NCBI RefSeq assembly: GCF_001704115.1
Contig: NZ_CP016895.1
Span: forward strand, 1,302,001-1,366,000
DNA length: 64,000 nt
Direction of reading: 5' to 3'
Source of the DNA: Acinetobacter larvae
Lineage (GTDB): Bacteria; Pseudomonadota; Gammaproteobacteria; Pseudomonadales; Moraxellaceae
The position numbers and the translations under genes are program-made. Under the pieces are notes generated by a model, which saw only the letters and a program-made list of their open reading frames with translations, did no database searches and was not told the origin of the DNA. Every line of letters starts with the position of its first letter. The stretch's first letter is position 1. Positions 1 through 7,764 of this stretch are shown here, in pieces.

Positions 1-166
1 TAAGTTGACGTATTTTAAAGACTTTTATTACGATGAAGCAATATCAAGTAAGTTGCCATCATAGCATGTGGTGAGGGGCTAGGTATAACAAAGCGCTGTG
101 CGGTCTGTTTTTTACAACCAAATTGGATTATTTTTAGACATATAGATCATAACTGACCAAAAGCAT

Positions 167-195
167 TTGCCATTTGCTGATTTTATTTATATGAT
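167..195 (+). promoter_or_regulatory. Sigma-70 promoter of tRNA-Ser
   Basis: TTGCCA (167-172) and TATGAT (190-195) are separated by exactly 17 bases, and the tRNA begins 10 bases after the -10 box. Nothing else seen in 1-166. Confidence 0.7.
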
Positions 196-205
196 AGCCG
201 CCATT

Positions 206-295
206 GGAAGCGTGGCAGAGCGGTTTAATGCACCGGTCTTGAAAACCGACGAGGGTTCACGCCCTCCGTGAGTTCGAATCTCACCGCTTCCGCCA
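206..295 (+). tRNA. tRNA-Ser (anticodon TGA)
   Basis: A 90-nt serine tRNA with CCA encoded. The acceptor arms GGAAGCG and CGCTTCC pair. The anticodon loop CTTGAAA gives TGA. The long class II variable arm and the T loop GTTCGAATC are present. The gene borders an accessory island carrying an integrase remnant, but no second copy of its 3' end was found further in, so an attachment role is not shown. Confidence 0.97.
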
Positions 296-306
296 AATTC
301 TGAATC

Positions 307-334
307 AAGCCCTTGTTGTTACAAGGGCTTTTTT
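307..334 (+). terminator. Rho-independent terminator after tRNA-Ser
   Basis: AAGCCCTTG and CAAGGGCTT form a 9-bp stem around a short loop and are followed by a run of T. It ends the tRNA-Ser transcript. Confidence 0.85.
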
Positions 335-411
335 CTTGTTTAGGATTTTGTCCCGTACTCTACTTTTTTATTTTGTGGTTTGAGTTTATTAGACCATGAC
401 TGTCTTACTTA

Positions 412-1389
412 ACCTGAGTTCGACATAAAAAAAGTAGAAAAAAAGCCTTAATGTTTATAACTTATTGGTTCTTAAGACAAAAGTTAAAACACAAGGCTTT
501 TCTATGGATCATATTACCGAATTATTCTGTAAAGTGGATGATTTTTGCAAAATATTTAACGAATCTCTAGAGAAAGCTCTTATTCCTGAGCAAAATAAGC
601 CAGTTCAAAAGTCAGCTTTAAGTTTATCTGAGATCATGACAATTGTTATCTTATTTCACCAATCAGGTTTTAGATTCTTTAAATATTTTTACTGCCACAT
701 GGTCATCCCTTTTTGGAAATCAGCATTTCCTAAGCTGCTGAGCTATAATCGTTTTATTGAAATCATGCCACGTTGTTTACAAGCTTTGAGTAGCTTTTTT
801 CATCAGGTTAAAGGAACTGATACAGGAATTAGTATTATTGATTCAACCAAACTTGTAGTTTGTCATAATCTTAGAATTAAAAGAAACCGCGTATTTAAAG
901 GCTTAGCGAATCGTGGAAAAAGTAGTACTGGGTGGTTCTATGGTTTTAAATTACACATGGTTATCAATAACTTAGGTGAAATTATTAATATTAAAGTAAC
1001 ATCAGGGAATATCCATGATATTGCTGTACTAGAGTCTTTAACCAAAGAATTAAAAGGCATTTTATTAGGAGATAAAGGCTATTTAAGCAAAGCTAAGACA
1101 GAGGCTTTAGCAGCAAGAGGATTAAAAATATTGACTCCATCACGTAAGAATATGAAAAACAAGCCACTCCGAACTGAAGAAGAAAAACAATTGCTTGGCA
1201 GAAGAGGATTAATAGAAACGGTGAATGATCAGTTAAAAAACTTACATCAACTTGACCATTCGCGTCATCGTTCTGTGAATAATTTCATGGTAAATATTAT
1301 GGCTGCTGTAGTGGCTTATTGTTTAAATCCGAATAAGCCAACTTTCAAAAATATGCTGAAAGGTTGAACGTTTTTCATCGAACTCAGGT
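412..1389 (+). mobile_element. Complete IS982-family insertion sequence
   Basis: The element is 978 bp. It is bounded by inverted repeats reading ACCTGAGTTCGA at the left end and TCGAACTCAGGT at the right end. Flanking TACTTA is present at 406-411 and again at 1390-1395, a 6-bp target duplication. A single full-length transposase gene fills it. The intact ends, duplication and reading frame indicate a recent, probably still mobile copy. Confidence 0.92.
504..1367 (+). CDS. IS982-family transposase
   Basis: A DDE transposase of 287 residues that would cut and paste the element around it. The catalytic acids are visible as D in IIDSTKL, D in LLGDKGY and E in RGLIETVNDQ. Length and motif spacing fit the IS982 family. 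A TTG at 465 would add 13 residues, but the ATG at 504 has an AAGG sequence about 9 bases upstream and gives the usual family N-terminus (MDHITELFC), so I chose it. The frame is uninterrupted. Confidence 0.92.
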   Translation: MDHITELFCKVDDFCKIFNESLEKALIPEQNKPVQKSALSLSEIMTIVILFHQSGFRFFKYFYCHMVIPFWKSAFPKLLSYNRFIEIMPRCLQALSSFFHQVKGTDTGISIIDSTKLVVCHNLRIKRNRVFKGLANRGKSSTGWFYGFKLHMVINNLGEIINIKVTSGNIHDIAVLESLTKELKGILLGDKGYLSKAKTEALAARGLKILTPSRKNMKNKPLRTEEEKQLLGRRGLIETVNDQLKNLHQLDHSRHRSVNNFMVNIMAAVVAYCLNPNKPTFKNMLKG

Positions 1390-1431
1390 TACTTATCATT
1401 GCCGGTAACAGCGAATCTGCTGATACGTTTT

Positions 1432-1560
1432 CTTGATCTGCGGTAATTAGAATCAGGGCGGTGCAGTGCAATCATGCTATTGCTTTGGCAGATGTCATTA
1501 TCAAATAGAATGGGTGCGGGGGAATATGAGGTAGTTGTGAAAGCTCTAGAGTGGGGCTTG
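1432..1560 (+). repeat. Diverged copy of the 108-bp island repeat
   Basis: This stretch aligns over most of its length with the two near-identical repeats at 2946-3053 and 4693-4800. Shared islands include TGATCTGC, ATCAGGGC, TATGCT and AATGnGTGC. It lies directly beyond the IS982 copy. No coding function is evident. Confidence 0.5.
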
Positions 1561-1616
1561 GCTTGAGTGATATAAACCCCCAGTCTAGTCACTGAATGTC
1601 CAGAATCTATTGGAGC

Positions 1617-1967
1617 TCAGATTAGATATACCCCAAAGCCTTGTAGTAGTTTTGCCCATAATAAGAAAATAATAACAGTGATTGCACAGCAAGCAACAAG
1701 TGCTACCCAAAAGCCACAGCGATCATATAGCAGAGGGAAAATTAAAAACATTGGTAGTGTGGGTACAACATACCAAAAGGTATACCATGCATGATTGGCG
1801 ATTTTTTCTGAACTCTGTCCTTCTAATTTCATCCAAATAAGAACAAAAACTGTTACAAGAGGAAGTGCTGCAAGTAGTCCACCTAAACGATCACTGCGTT
1901 TTGCAACTTCAGAGATTAGGATCACCATTGCTGCAGTAATAGCATATTTAATAATTACATGGATCAT
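1617..1967 (-). CDS. DUF3147 family inner-membrane protein
   Basis: A 116-residue, strongly hydrophobic protein with about four membrane segments (roughly 2-18, 27-46, 60-82 and 88-110). The N-terminal pattern with AAMVILISEVAKRSDRLGGLLAALPLVT matches DUF3147 proteins; that string is split here by the helix turn after RSDRL. The family's biochemical role is unknown. It stands alone on this strand, between the IS copy and the integrase remnant, and could be an old island border or a resident gene. Confidence 0.75.
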   Translation of the reverse strand: MIHVIIKYAITAAMVILISEVAKRSDRLGGLLAALPLVTVFVLIWMKLEGQSSEKIANHAWYTFWYVVPTLPMFLIFPLLYDRCGFWVALVACCAITVIIFLLWAKLLQGFGVYLI

Positions 1968-1983
1968 TCGACTACCTTGGTGA

Positions 1984-2609
1984 ATCTAATAACTAAATAG
2001 TCATTATTTTAAACTTTTGAAAAAAAATTAACATAAGTCACTGACTTTAATTTACTTATAAATTTGATCTTAAAACATGAATGATTGCAGAAAATGAGTT
2101 TTGTTAACCAGATCAGTAATCTGATCGCTGTGCTTAGATCCACAATTAATGGAATCCAGACCAGCTTAAGGATGTTTGGTGGGGGTCCACACACGACGGG
2201 CTATTTTTGTTAAGCAGTATTGAGCATTTTAGTGATTTCTCTTGCGGTGGGGGATAAGTGTTGATCAATATACTCATGGTTTTATGGTCGGTGATCTTGG
2301 CTAGGATTTCGACGGATATCTGGTCCTGAAATAAAGACTAGGGCTTATTTATAAGATTTAACCATTTGATTTAAAATATATTATTAAGTTTGTTTTGCAC
2401 TAAGATATATGATGTTAATTTAAAAATAACTTAATAATGAAGTGCATTTTTAATGACGGAAAATGCAGGAGAAACTAGTTTTCGACTATATTAGTTTTAG
2501 AAAATATAAGTTCTAACGTTAAATTAAACATGCAATAGAAGCGTCACGTACATTGAGCAGTCTAGACTAGAGTATTTTTATTACATGAAAACTTTTTTAG
2601 GTTAACTTA
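1984..2609. other. Gene-free stretch around an integrase remnant
   Basis: AT-rich DNA between the DUF3147 gene and the CPCC gene. The only interpretable part is the integrase remnant on the minus strand. I see no RNA gene or convincing terminator in the rest. Confidence 0.5.
2210..2330 (-). pseudogene. C-terminal remnant of a tyrosine recombinase (integrase)
   Basis: Read on the minus strand, about 23 codons give VEILAKITDHKTMSILINTY, the pattern around the last catalytic histidine and the tyrosine nucleophile of phage-type integrases. After the tyrosine the frame slips and continues as PTAREITKMLNTA before a TAA stop at 2210-2212. No catalytic core is left upstream. It is a decayed integrase end, which suggests the 1-7.6 kb region arrived as an integrative element next to tRNA-Ser. 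Confidence 0.6.
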
Positions 2610-2867
2610 ATGGTAGACAAATTGGAAACAGATAGATATCCATGCGTATGTTGTGATTGTCTAACTAGGTTTGAGCCGAGCAATGGGGATTACGATATAT
2701 GTCCTGTTTGCTTTTGGGAAGATGATCCTGTGCAGAATGACGATCCTAAGTTTAGCGGTGGAGCAAATATCCCATCTCTCAATCAAGCACGTATTAATTT
2801 TAAAAAATATGGAGCAATAGAACAAAGATTCGTAAAAAATGTTCGAGCACCATATGAGTCTGAATAG
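2610..2867 (+). CDS. CPCC-family cysteine-rich protein
   Basis: An 85-residue protein with paired cysteines in CVCCDCLTRF (near 13-18) and CPVCFWEDD (near 31-34), followed by GGANIPSLNQARINFKKYGA and VRAPYESE. This layout matches the Cys_rich_CPCC family, small putative metal-binding proteins often found beside polymorphic toxin genes. Function is unknown. It lies just upstream of a 108-bp island repeat, so it is probably a cargo module of the island. Confidence 0.8.
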   Translation: MVDKLETDRYPCVCCDCLTRFEPSNGDYDICPVCFWEDDPVQNDDPKFSGGANIPSLNQARINFKKYGAIEQRFVKNVRAPYESE

Positions 2868-2945
2868 CTCCATTTAACATAAGTACTTATGTGATATTCA
2901 TTTGTTAGAAGCTAAATTGGTCATCCAAAAAACAATCTATTCACA

Positions 2946-3053
2946 CCTTGCTCTGATCTGCAAAAGCTAGGATCAGGGCAGGCTAGCGCCGTTATGCTGT
3001 GGGCTTGTGGATACCGTGGCGAAGTATAATGAGTGCAAGGCGAGGCATGGGGC
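2946..3053 (+). repeat. 108-bp direct repeat, copy 1
   Basis: It matches 4693-4800 at 107 of 108 positions (a C/T change in GTGCAAGG). The pair brackets the orphan immunity-like gene and the YciI-like gene. One frame running out of this copy ends in VAKYNECKARHGAL, which is reminiscent of C-terminal tails of phage lysis accessory proteins; that link is only an inference. A GCCCTC/GAGGGC hairpin follows at about 3068-3085. Confidence 0.85.
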
Positions 3054-3132
3054 TTTGATTAAGGCTTGCCCTCGGAGTGAGGGCTAAGAATCTAGCTGAT
3101 ATATAATGATTTGGTTAAACTTAGATAACCAT

Positions 3133-3819
3133 TTATTTTTCAAAAAAATTATCTGGTAACTTGGTTGAAGGTATTAAATCCAACTCAACTAAGGCTAAAG
3201 TGTTTTCTTGTATTTTTTTCTTCATTTCATCTGATTCATCATATATATTTTCATCAAAAATTAGAAGCGTACCTTTATTTACCTCATTATCAATTATGAT
3301 TTTTTTATAAAGATGAGGTATTGCTATATCCTTCAATATTTTAGGTAAATAACAAATAGATGAAACAGGATAGCTGTGCTCAAAAACGCGGATTTCATTA
3401 TTAAAATTATTGGATAAATAAAGGTACCTAACCGAAAAAACCTCTAAAATGACGGAAAAAACTTTTATAAGATCGCTAGGTTGGATTGTTTTATTTAAGC
3501 TAATACTCAAATGTATTAGCTGCAAGGCAATATTAGCATAATAATCGTTATTGATTTGGCCATTCCATAATAAAAGTGGCTTAAATTCATTGTTCTTTTT
3601 AAGCAATTTAAAATATTTGTCAGCACTTTCGCTTGGAAATGGTAAATCTAAGGGGGGCTGTGAGTTTTTGGCATTATTTACATACCAGTTATTAAATACT
3701 GGATTGATAACTTGCAAGCCACGTATTAATTTTTCTAATAGCTGCATCTGCGCATCAAGATCATTTTCTGATCGCGATAAAGCTTTGTAAAAAAGGGAAT
3801 TTAAAAAGAAATTAGGCAT
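3133..3819 (-). CDS. Probable orphan immunity protein, unassigned family
   Basis: A 228-residue soluble protein with no signal peptide or membrane segment. Alternating hydrophobic and acidic stretches and a PVFNNWYVNN motif near residue 40 recall Imm52-like polymorphic-toxin immunity proteins, but I cannot confirm the family. The start at 3819 is preferred over 3831 because AGGA lies just upstream of it inside the longer reading. No toxin gene adjoins it, and it sits between two copies of the 108-bp repeat, as expected for an immunity gene left after toxin loss. Confidence 0.5.
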   Translation of the reverse strand: MPNFFLNSLFYKALSRSENDLDAQMQLLEKLIRGLQVINPVFNNWYVNNAKNSQPPLDLPFPSESADKYFKLLKKNNEFKPLLLWNGQINNDYYANIALQLIHLSISLNKTIQPSDLIKVFSVILEVFSVRYLYLSNNFNNEIRVFEHSYPVSSICYLPKILKDIAIPHLYKKIIIDNEVNKGTLLIFDENIYDESDEMKKKIQENTLALVELDLIPSTKLPDNFFEK

Positions 3820-4260
3820 TTTATTCCTCATATAGGCATGTGAATAGGTTTAATAATTAGACCAACCATATTTTGAAAAATTTTATCAATGAGAAAATTT
3901 AGCAGAGAGTCAACTAGGTGAGGTCCAGCGCCGTGTGCTTGTAGCTACCATCAAAACCATCATTGAATACATTGATATCAATGCAGGCAGTGTGCTTCGC
4001 TGAATATCGAACAGTGGCAGAAGCAGCTGTTGCACGAACTTGAATAATATGTTGATCTCGAACGTACTTGCAGTACTGCAAGACGTTAAATTTCTTTGTC
4101 AGACATAGTGATCAGCATCTATATTTTATATCCAGTCCATGATGGTTTAACTATCATAAACTAGACATTTTTATTGGTGAGGATATAGACACTTTAAATG
4201 GCTTCTAACAACTTGGTTTCGCATAAGGTGTATTATGTTAATTTTAGAAGAAACGAATGA
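3820..4260. other. Gap with an unidentified coding fragment
   Basis: On the plus strand a start-less open frame from about 3899 to 4003 ends in VATIKTIIEYIDINAGSVLR and a TGA. A second short frame follows and ends QWQKQLLHELE. They read like decayed protein tails, but I do not recognise the family. The rest is AT-rich and featureless. Confidence 0.35.
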
Positions 4261-4542
4261 CTAAATAATATCAATCCCATTTAAAAATTTAGATGGTTCA
4301 AACCACATAAAATCATAATCAGCAATATCGTGAATATAAAAAGGATCATTTTTCATAATGTCATGAGCTTCTTGAATAGAAGAACTTAAAACAAGAATTA
4401 CTCCTCCTACTCGATTCTCTCTACGACCTGATGCTAAAAACTTCTTTAAATTGTAATAATGATCTAAAAAAACTATATGATCTTTTAAGAAAATATCGAC
4501 TTTTGCTAATGGTTTTTTATAAGTAAGAGTTACTACTATCAT
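4261..4542 (-). CDS. YciI-like protein
   Basis: A 93-residue protein of the YCII family, small dimeric alpha-beta barrel proteins whose reaction is mostly unknown. Family features are the N-terminal strand MIVVTLTYKKPL, FLKDHIVFLDHYYNLKKFLASG with the conserved aspartate-histidine region, GGVILVLSSS, and the late DPFYIHDIADYDFMWFEP. It is a monocistronic gene between the two 108-bp repeats, with base composition like the rest of the island. Confidence 0.8.
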   Translation of the reverse strand: MIVVTLTYKKPLAKVDIFLKDHIVFLDHYYNLKKFLASGRRENRVGGVILVLSSSIQEAHDIMKNDPFYIHDIADYDFMWFEPSKFLNGIDII

Positions 4543-4922
4543 TTCTAGCCCACTTTTGATCTATAAGTTAAATATTTTACTAAATTTTTTGTCCATTTAG
4601 CATAATGGTGCTTATGCGTAATGAGAGTTTGTCAGGTCAAAATAGAAATGTCCATTTTCTCCAAAGTAAAAATGTCCGTTTTAAAAAAACACCCTTGCTC
4701 TGATCTGCAAAAGCTAGGATCAGGGCAGGCTAGCGCCGTTATGCTGTGGGCTTGTGGATACCGTGGCGAAGTATAATGAGTGTAAGGCGAGGCATGGGGC
4801 GGTGGTAGGGGCGATTGAGTGAGGAGTGTTAGTAGATTAGGTCACTCTAAATTTACACAACAAAATTGGGACTTGTATTTGATTATGCTAAAAATATGAA
4901 AATATTTTAGAAAAGAAGAAAG
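4543..4922. other. Gap with IS-end-like boxes and a 108-bp repeat
   Basis: At about 4640-4685 the box AATGTCC recurs (AAATGTCCATTTTC, then AAATGTCCGTTTT), resembling the spaced terminal repeats of IS21-like elements. No transposase remains. It is followed directly by the second 108-bp repeat and then by the PAAR gene's leader. Confidence 0.4.
4693..4800 (+). repeat. 108-bp direct repeat, copy 2
   Basis: It is nearly identical to 2946-3053 in the same orientation, 1747 bp apart. It ends about 120 bp before the PAAR effector gene. Near-perfect identity implies a recent duplication or gene conversion, and the pair could serve as recombination points for swapping the modules between them. Confidence 0.85.
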
Positions 4923-5945
4923 ATGAAAGGTTTTGCAATTCATAATGCCCCTACGGATCACGGCGGTTTAATCCCATCGACTCAGGTTAGAAGCTCACAG
5001 CAAGGCAATTTATTTGTACGTGCTGGCGATGGCCATTTTTGCCCTAAATGTAAATGCTGGTCTACGGTAATAAAAAATCATGACCTTATTATCTTTGATG
5101 GTAAGGCGGTAGCTTATGCGGGTGACAAGTTAACTTGCGGTGCAACTATTCAGCCGCAGCAATCTCATGTCGTGGGAGATAGTGGAGGGGTGAACTATCG
5201 CTCTGCACCAGTTTTTCAGCCCGCAAGCTCTCAACAAGATCTAAATAATAGTCTCATAGGTAAAGAAAATCAGCCCACTCGTGTCAATAATATTGCTTAT
5301 TACAAGTGGTGGTGGGGAGAACTTGAATCCACAAAGCCCGAAACTTTAGCGCAAGAAAAGCAGACTTTTAGTGAAAACTTTGATGCAATGCATAAGCAAT
5401 ACGCTTATGGTGCTGAAGCCATTATATATGAAATCGACCCTAAAGCATGGGATGTTCAGATAGCGATGGAACAGTTGCCAGAAATGATTCAACGGAGTGT
5501 AGATAAAAATTGGGATCTTGGGAAAGCTTTAGCCAAAATTTCGAAAGGTAAAAGCATTGACGTCGTGTGGGATAACTTAGGGTTTGGTGGTGAATATTTT
5601 AGAACGGTAACCTCAAAAGAATGGCCTCTAGGTAGGCTAGCTGGGATAGCTAAGGGTAAACTAACGAACCTTGGTGTTGATGCTCTTGGTAAACCAAATT
5701 TCCAATTTAAAGGATATGTGGAATTTAAAAAGGATACATATAGCTGGAATGCTGATAATACCAATCCAGTTTACAAAGCTGGAATAAAGATAATGGGCAA
5801 GGGTATAGAAATTGCAACAGGAAAACAGACTGCTTCAGAAGCTTATTGTATTAAATATGATTGCGAGATGCCTACGATTTATGCCCGTAAATTTAATTTT
5901 GATTACCAAAAAGATACTACAAAAACACCATTATTAAGTAGATGA
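4923..5945 (+). CDS. PAAR-domain protein with unassigned C-terminal domain, likely T6SS effector
   Basis: A 340-residue protein. Residues 1-90 form a PAAR-type tip domain: an N-terminal THGG-like turn (TDHGG), a CPKCKC cysteine cluster near 40-45 and AYAGDKLTCGA near 66-76. PAAR proteins cap VgrG spikes of type VI secretion and carry toxin domains. Residues 100-340 are a separate module with WWWGELEST, YGAEAIIYEIDPKAWDV and a cysteine pair in YCIKYDCEMP; I recognise no catalytic family. AAAGAAGAA precedes the ATG. A membrane-anchored gene starts 4 bp downstream, the usual position of a cognate immunity gene. An alternative reading is a non-toxic PAAR adaptor. Confidence 0.75.
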   Translation: MKGFAIHNAPTDHGGLIPSTQVRSSQQGNLFVRAGDGHFCPKCKCWSTVIKNHDLIIFDGKAVAYAGDKLTCGATIQPQQSHVVGDSGGVNYRSAPVFQPASSQQDLNNSLIGKENQPTRVNNIAYYKWWWGELESTKPETLAQEKQTFSENFDAMHKQYAYGAEAIIYEIDPKAWDVQIAMEQLPEMIQRSVDKNWDLGKALAKISKGKSIDVVWDNLGFGGEYFRTVTSKEWPLGRLAGIAKGKLTNLGVDALGKPNFQFKGYVEFKKDTYSWNADNTNPVYKAGIKIMGKGIEIATGKQTASEAYCIKYDCEMPTIYARKFNFDYQKDTTKTPLLSR

Positions 5946-5949
5946 CTAA

Positions 5950-6507
5950 ATGAAAATTAAGAAAAGATATTTTGTTATTATACCATTGGTCGTGTGGTTT
6001 ACCCTCTATATAAAAGATTTACCTCGCACTATAAGAAGCTTTCCTGAGCAATTTTTAGACCTTGGTAGGGATATATCTATAAGAGCACCATTTCGTTTTT
6101 TCAATCTTTATGAAACACTTTCAACTGGTCTTTCTAAGATGGATATGGGGCGGGCGACCTCTAGGTACTGTAAGTTTCTAAGCTTAAGACTTCCGGAGGA
6201 AGAACAATTAGCCAATCTAATAAGTGAGGCAAGTTCCAACTACAAACCTTCTTACCCTAGTCCAGAAACAAAAACAACCGCTTTCACAAAAATTGGTACT
6301 AGCTGCACTTCACAGGCCAAACTTATCCGTTTGGAATATAAGGGAAACGAGGCGCACGCTATGTTTGCTTGCGAGCAAGGAGACTTCGTTCAAGAATTTA
6401 CATACTCGAGTACTGATAGTAAATGTGGTGTAGTGGAGTATAAAAAAGGGTGGGGGGTAAAACCTGGGCGTACATTAGAGTATACAATGAAATTGCAGCT
6501 ATCATAG
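5950..6507 (+). CDS. Membrane-anchored protein, probable immunity to the upstream PAAR effector
   Basis: A 185-residue protein with one N-terminal membrane segment (about 7-22) after KIKKR and a soluble remainder holding four cysteines (in RYCKF, TSCTSQ, FACEQ and SKCGV). Such topology places the domain in the periplasm. The gene follows the PAAR gene by 4 bp, so the two are co-transcribed. Inference: it neutralises that effector, which would then act in the periplasm. No family is recognised. Confidence 0.55.
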   Translation: MKIKKRYFVIIPLVVWFTLYIKDLPRTIRSFPEQFLDLGRDISIRAPFRFFNLYETLSTGLSKMDMGRATSRYCKFLSLRLPEEEQLANLISEASSNYKPSYPSPETKTTAFTKIGTSCTSQAKLIRLEYKGNEAHAMFACEQGDFVQEFTYSSTDSKCGVVEYKKGWGVKPGRTLEYTMKLQLS

Positions 6508-6810
6508 CCTGTGATAAGGTCAACTAAAGAATCGCACAAAGGCGAACCCGGTAATGCTCCCTAAAATCATTGAACTTAAAAGTAGAAAATTGAATACTCT
6601 TGATTTAAGGAGATTTTCTGAAAAACAGAAGTGGTCCAGAAAATTTGAACAACACCTATAAGTGATAAACTGTCTCCTAAATGATGTGGGAAACATCAAA
6701 AATGGAGCATTTCATGACACTTAGACATGTAGTGGTCAATAAAGCTTAGACATATTTTAAGGAGATTGATTGAAAAGCACCCTCTATTTTTCCATTGGAG
6801 CCACCGCTTT
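6508..6810. other. Gap with possible decayed IS sequence
   Basis: AT-rich DNA containing TGGTCCAGAAAATTTGAACA (near 6632) and a short start-like frame near 6685. Both look like parts of a lost insertion sequence, but no transposase motif survives. A TTG at 6766 is in frame with the Sel1 gene but directly abuts AAGGAGA, so it is an unlikely start. Confidence 0.3.
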
Positions 6811-7497
6811 ATGCATTTAGTACCTACTAAAAAAATTATTATTATTTTATCAATTCTGTCCTTATCTGCATGTGGTCAGACATCTAAGTTTGAAGATATT
6901 AAAAACTTAGCAAATCAGGGAGATGCTTTGTCACAAGCGCTTCTAGGTGAAGCTTATGCCAATGGTGAAGGCGTAACTCAAGATTATAAAAAAGCCTTTG
7001 AGTGGTACAGCAAAGCTGCTAAACAAGGAAATGTTGATGCGCAAAATAACCTTGGTGCACTATACGCAAATGGTCATGGGGTAGAGGAAGATGATAAGCA
7101 AGCTTTTCAGTGGTATAGCAAAGCTGCTGAACAAGGAAATGTTCAGGCTCAAAATAACCTTGGTGCAGCTTATGCCAATGGTGAAGGCGTAACTCAAGAT
7201 TATAAAAAAGCCTTTGAGTGGTACAGCAAATCTGCTGAACAAGGAAATGCTGATGCTCAAAAATATCTAGGATTTCTTTATGAAGATGGTAATGGTGTCG
7301 CTCAAGACTATAAAAAAGCTTTTGAGTGGTACAGTAAATCCGCTGAACAAGGAAATGTAGATGCCCAATTTACAGTGGGAATGATGTATCACCGAGGTGA
7401 TGGAATCGCCCAAAATAATGAAATGGCTGAAATATGGCTAAAAAAAGCAGCCGATAATGGACATAAAGATGCTATATCTCTTTTTGAAGATGATTAG
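6811..7497 (+). CDS. Sel1-repeat lipoprotein
   Basis: A 228-residue protein. Residues 1-21 are a lipoprotein signal ending in LSLSAC, with C21 the expected lipidated residue. After it come five to six Sel1-like repeats of 36 residues with the recurring pattern GxxYxNGxGVxQDYKKAFEW and YSKAAEQGN. Sel1 repeats are helical hairpins for protein-protein contact, so this is probably a periplasmic scaffold; its partner is unknown. GGAG lies 10 bases before the ATG at 6811. A 63-bp segment (6952-7014) is repeated exactly at 7168-7230, so two repeats were duplicated recently. Confidence 0.85.
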   Translation: MHLVPTKKIIIILSILSLSACGQTSKFEDIKNLANQGDALSQALLGEAYANGEGVTQDYKKAFEWYSKAAKQGNVDAQNNLGALYANGHGVEEDDKQAFQWYSKAAEQGNVQAQNNLGAAYANGEGVTQDYKKAFEWYSKSAEQGNADAQKYLGFLYEDGNGVAQDYKKAFEWYSKSAEQGNVDAQFTVGMMYHRGDGIAQNNEMAEIWLKKAADNGHKDAISLFEDD

Positions 7498-7561
7498 TAT
7501 TAAGTGTTTTTTAATGCGAATTTTGATTATTTTGAATAACCAAAGCTGACCGATCGACAAT

Positions 7562-7600
7562 AAAAAACAGGCTGTAAGGTTAATTAAAACCTTACAACCT
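7562..7600 (-). terminator. Terminator after cysS and tRNA-Gly
   Basis: TGTAAGGTT and AACCTTACA pair around AATTAA, with outer AGG/CCT pairs. The minus-strand side runs into TTTTTTA. It ends leftward transcription from cysS and tRNA-Gly. Confidence 0.8.
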
Positions 7601-7623
7601 ATTGATTTTACTTACTTTAAATC

Positions 7624-7699
7624 TGGAGCGGGAAAGGAGACTCGAACTCCCGACCCCAACCTTGGCAAGGTTATGCTCTACCAACTGAGCTATTCCCGC
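7624..7699 (-). tRNA. tRNA-Gly (anticodon GCC)
   Basis: A 76-nt tRNA read on the minus strand with acceptor arms GCGGGAA and TTCCCGC, discriminator T and encoded CCA. The anticodon loop CTTGCCAAG gives GCC. The D loop AGCTCAGTTGGTAGAGC and T loop GTTCGAGTC are standard. It lies 65 bp after the cysS stop and shares its terminator. Confidence 0.97.
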
Positions 7700-7764
7700 A
7701 ATATGGATCAGCATTATAGATTGTTTTGCTGAGCTGTCAATGCTTAGCCTATTTAACTGCTGCT

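Noticed and set aside
465..503. TTG start for the IS982 transposase
   Set aside because: It adds 13 residues not typical of the family and has no ribosome site.
1389..1592. Minus-strand frame after the IS copy
   Set aside because: It starts inside a decayed repeat and ends at the IS inverted repeat; no protein features.
2009..2194. Minus-strand 61-codon frame
   Set aside because: No domain or ribosome site; lies in AT-rich DNA beside the integrase remnant and in no frame that extends it.
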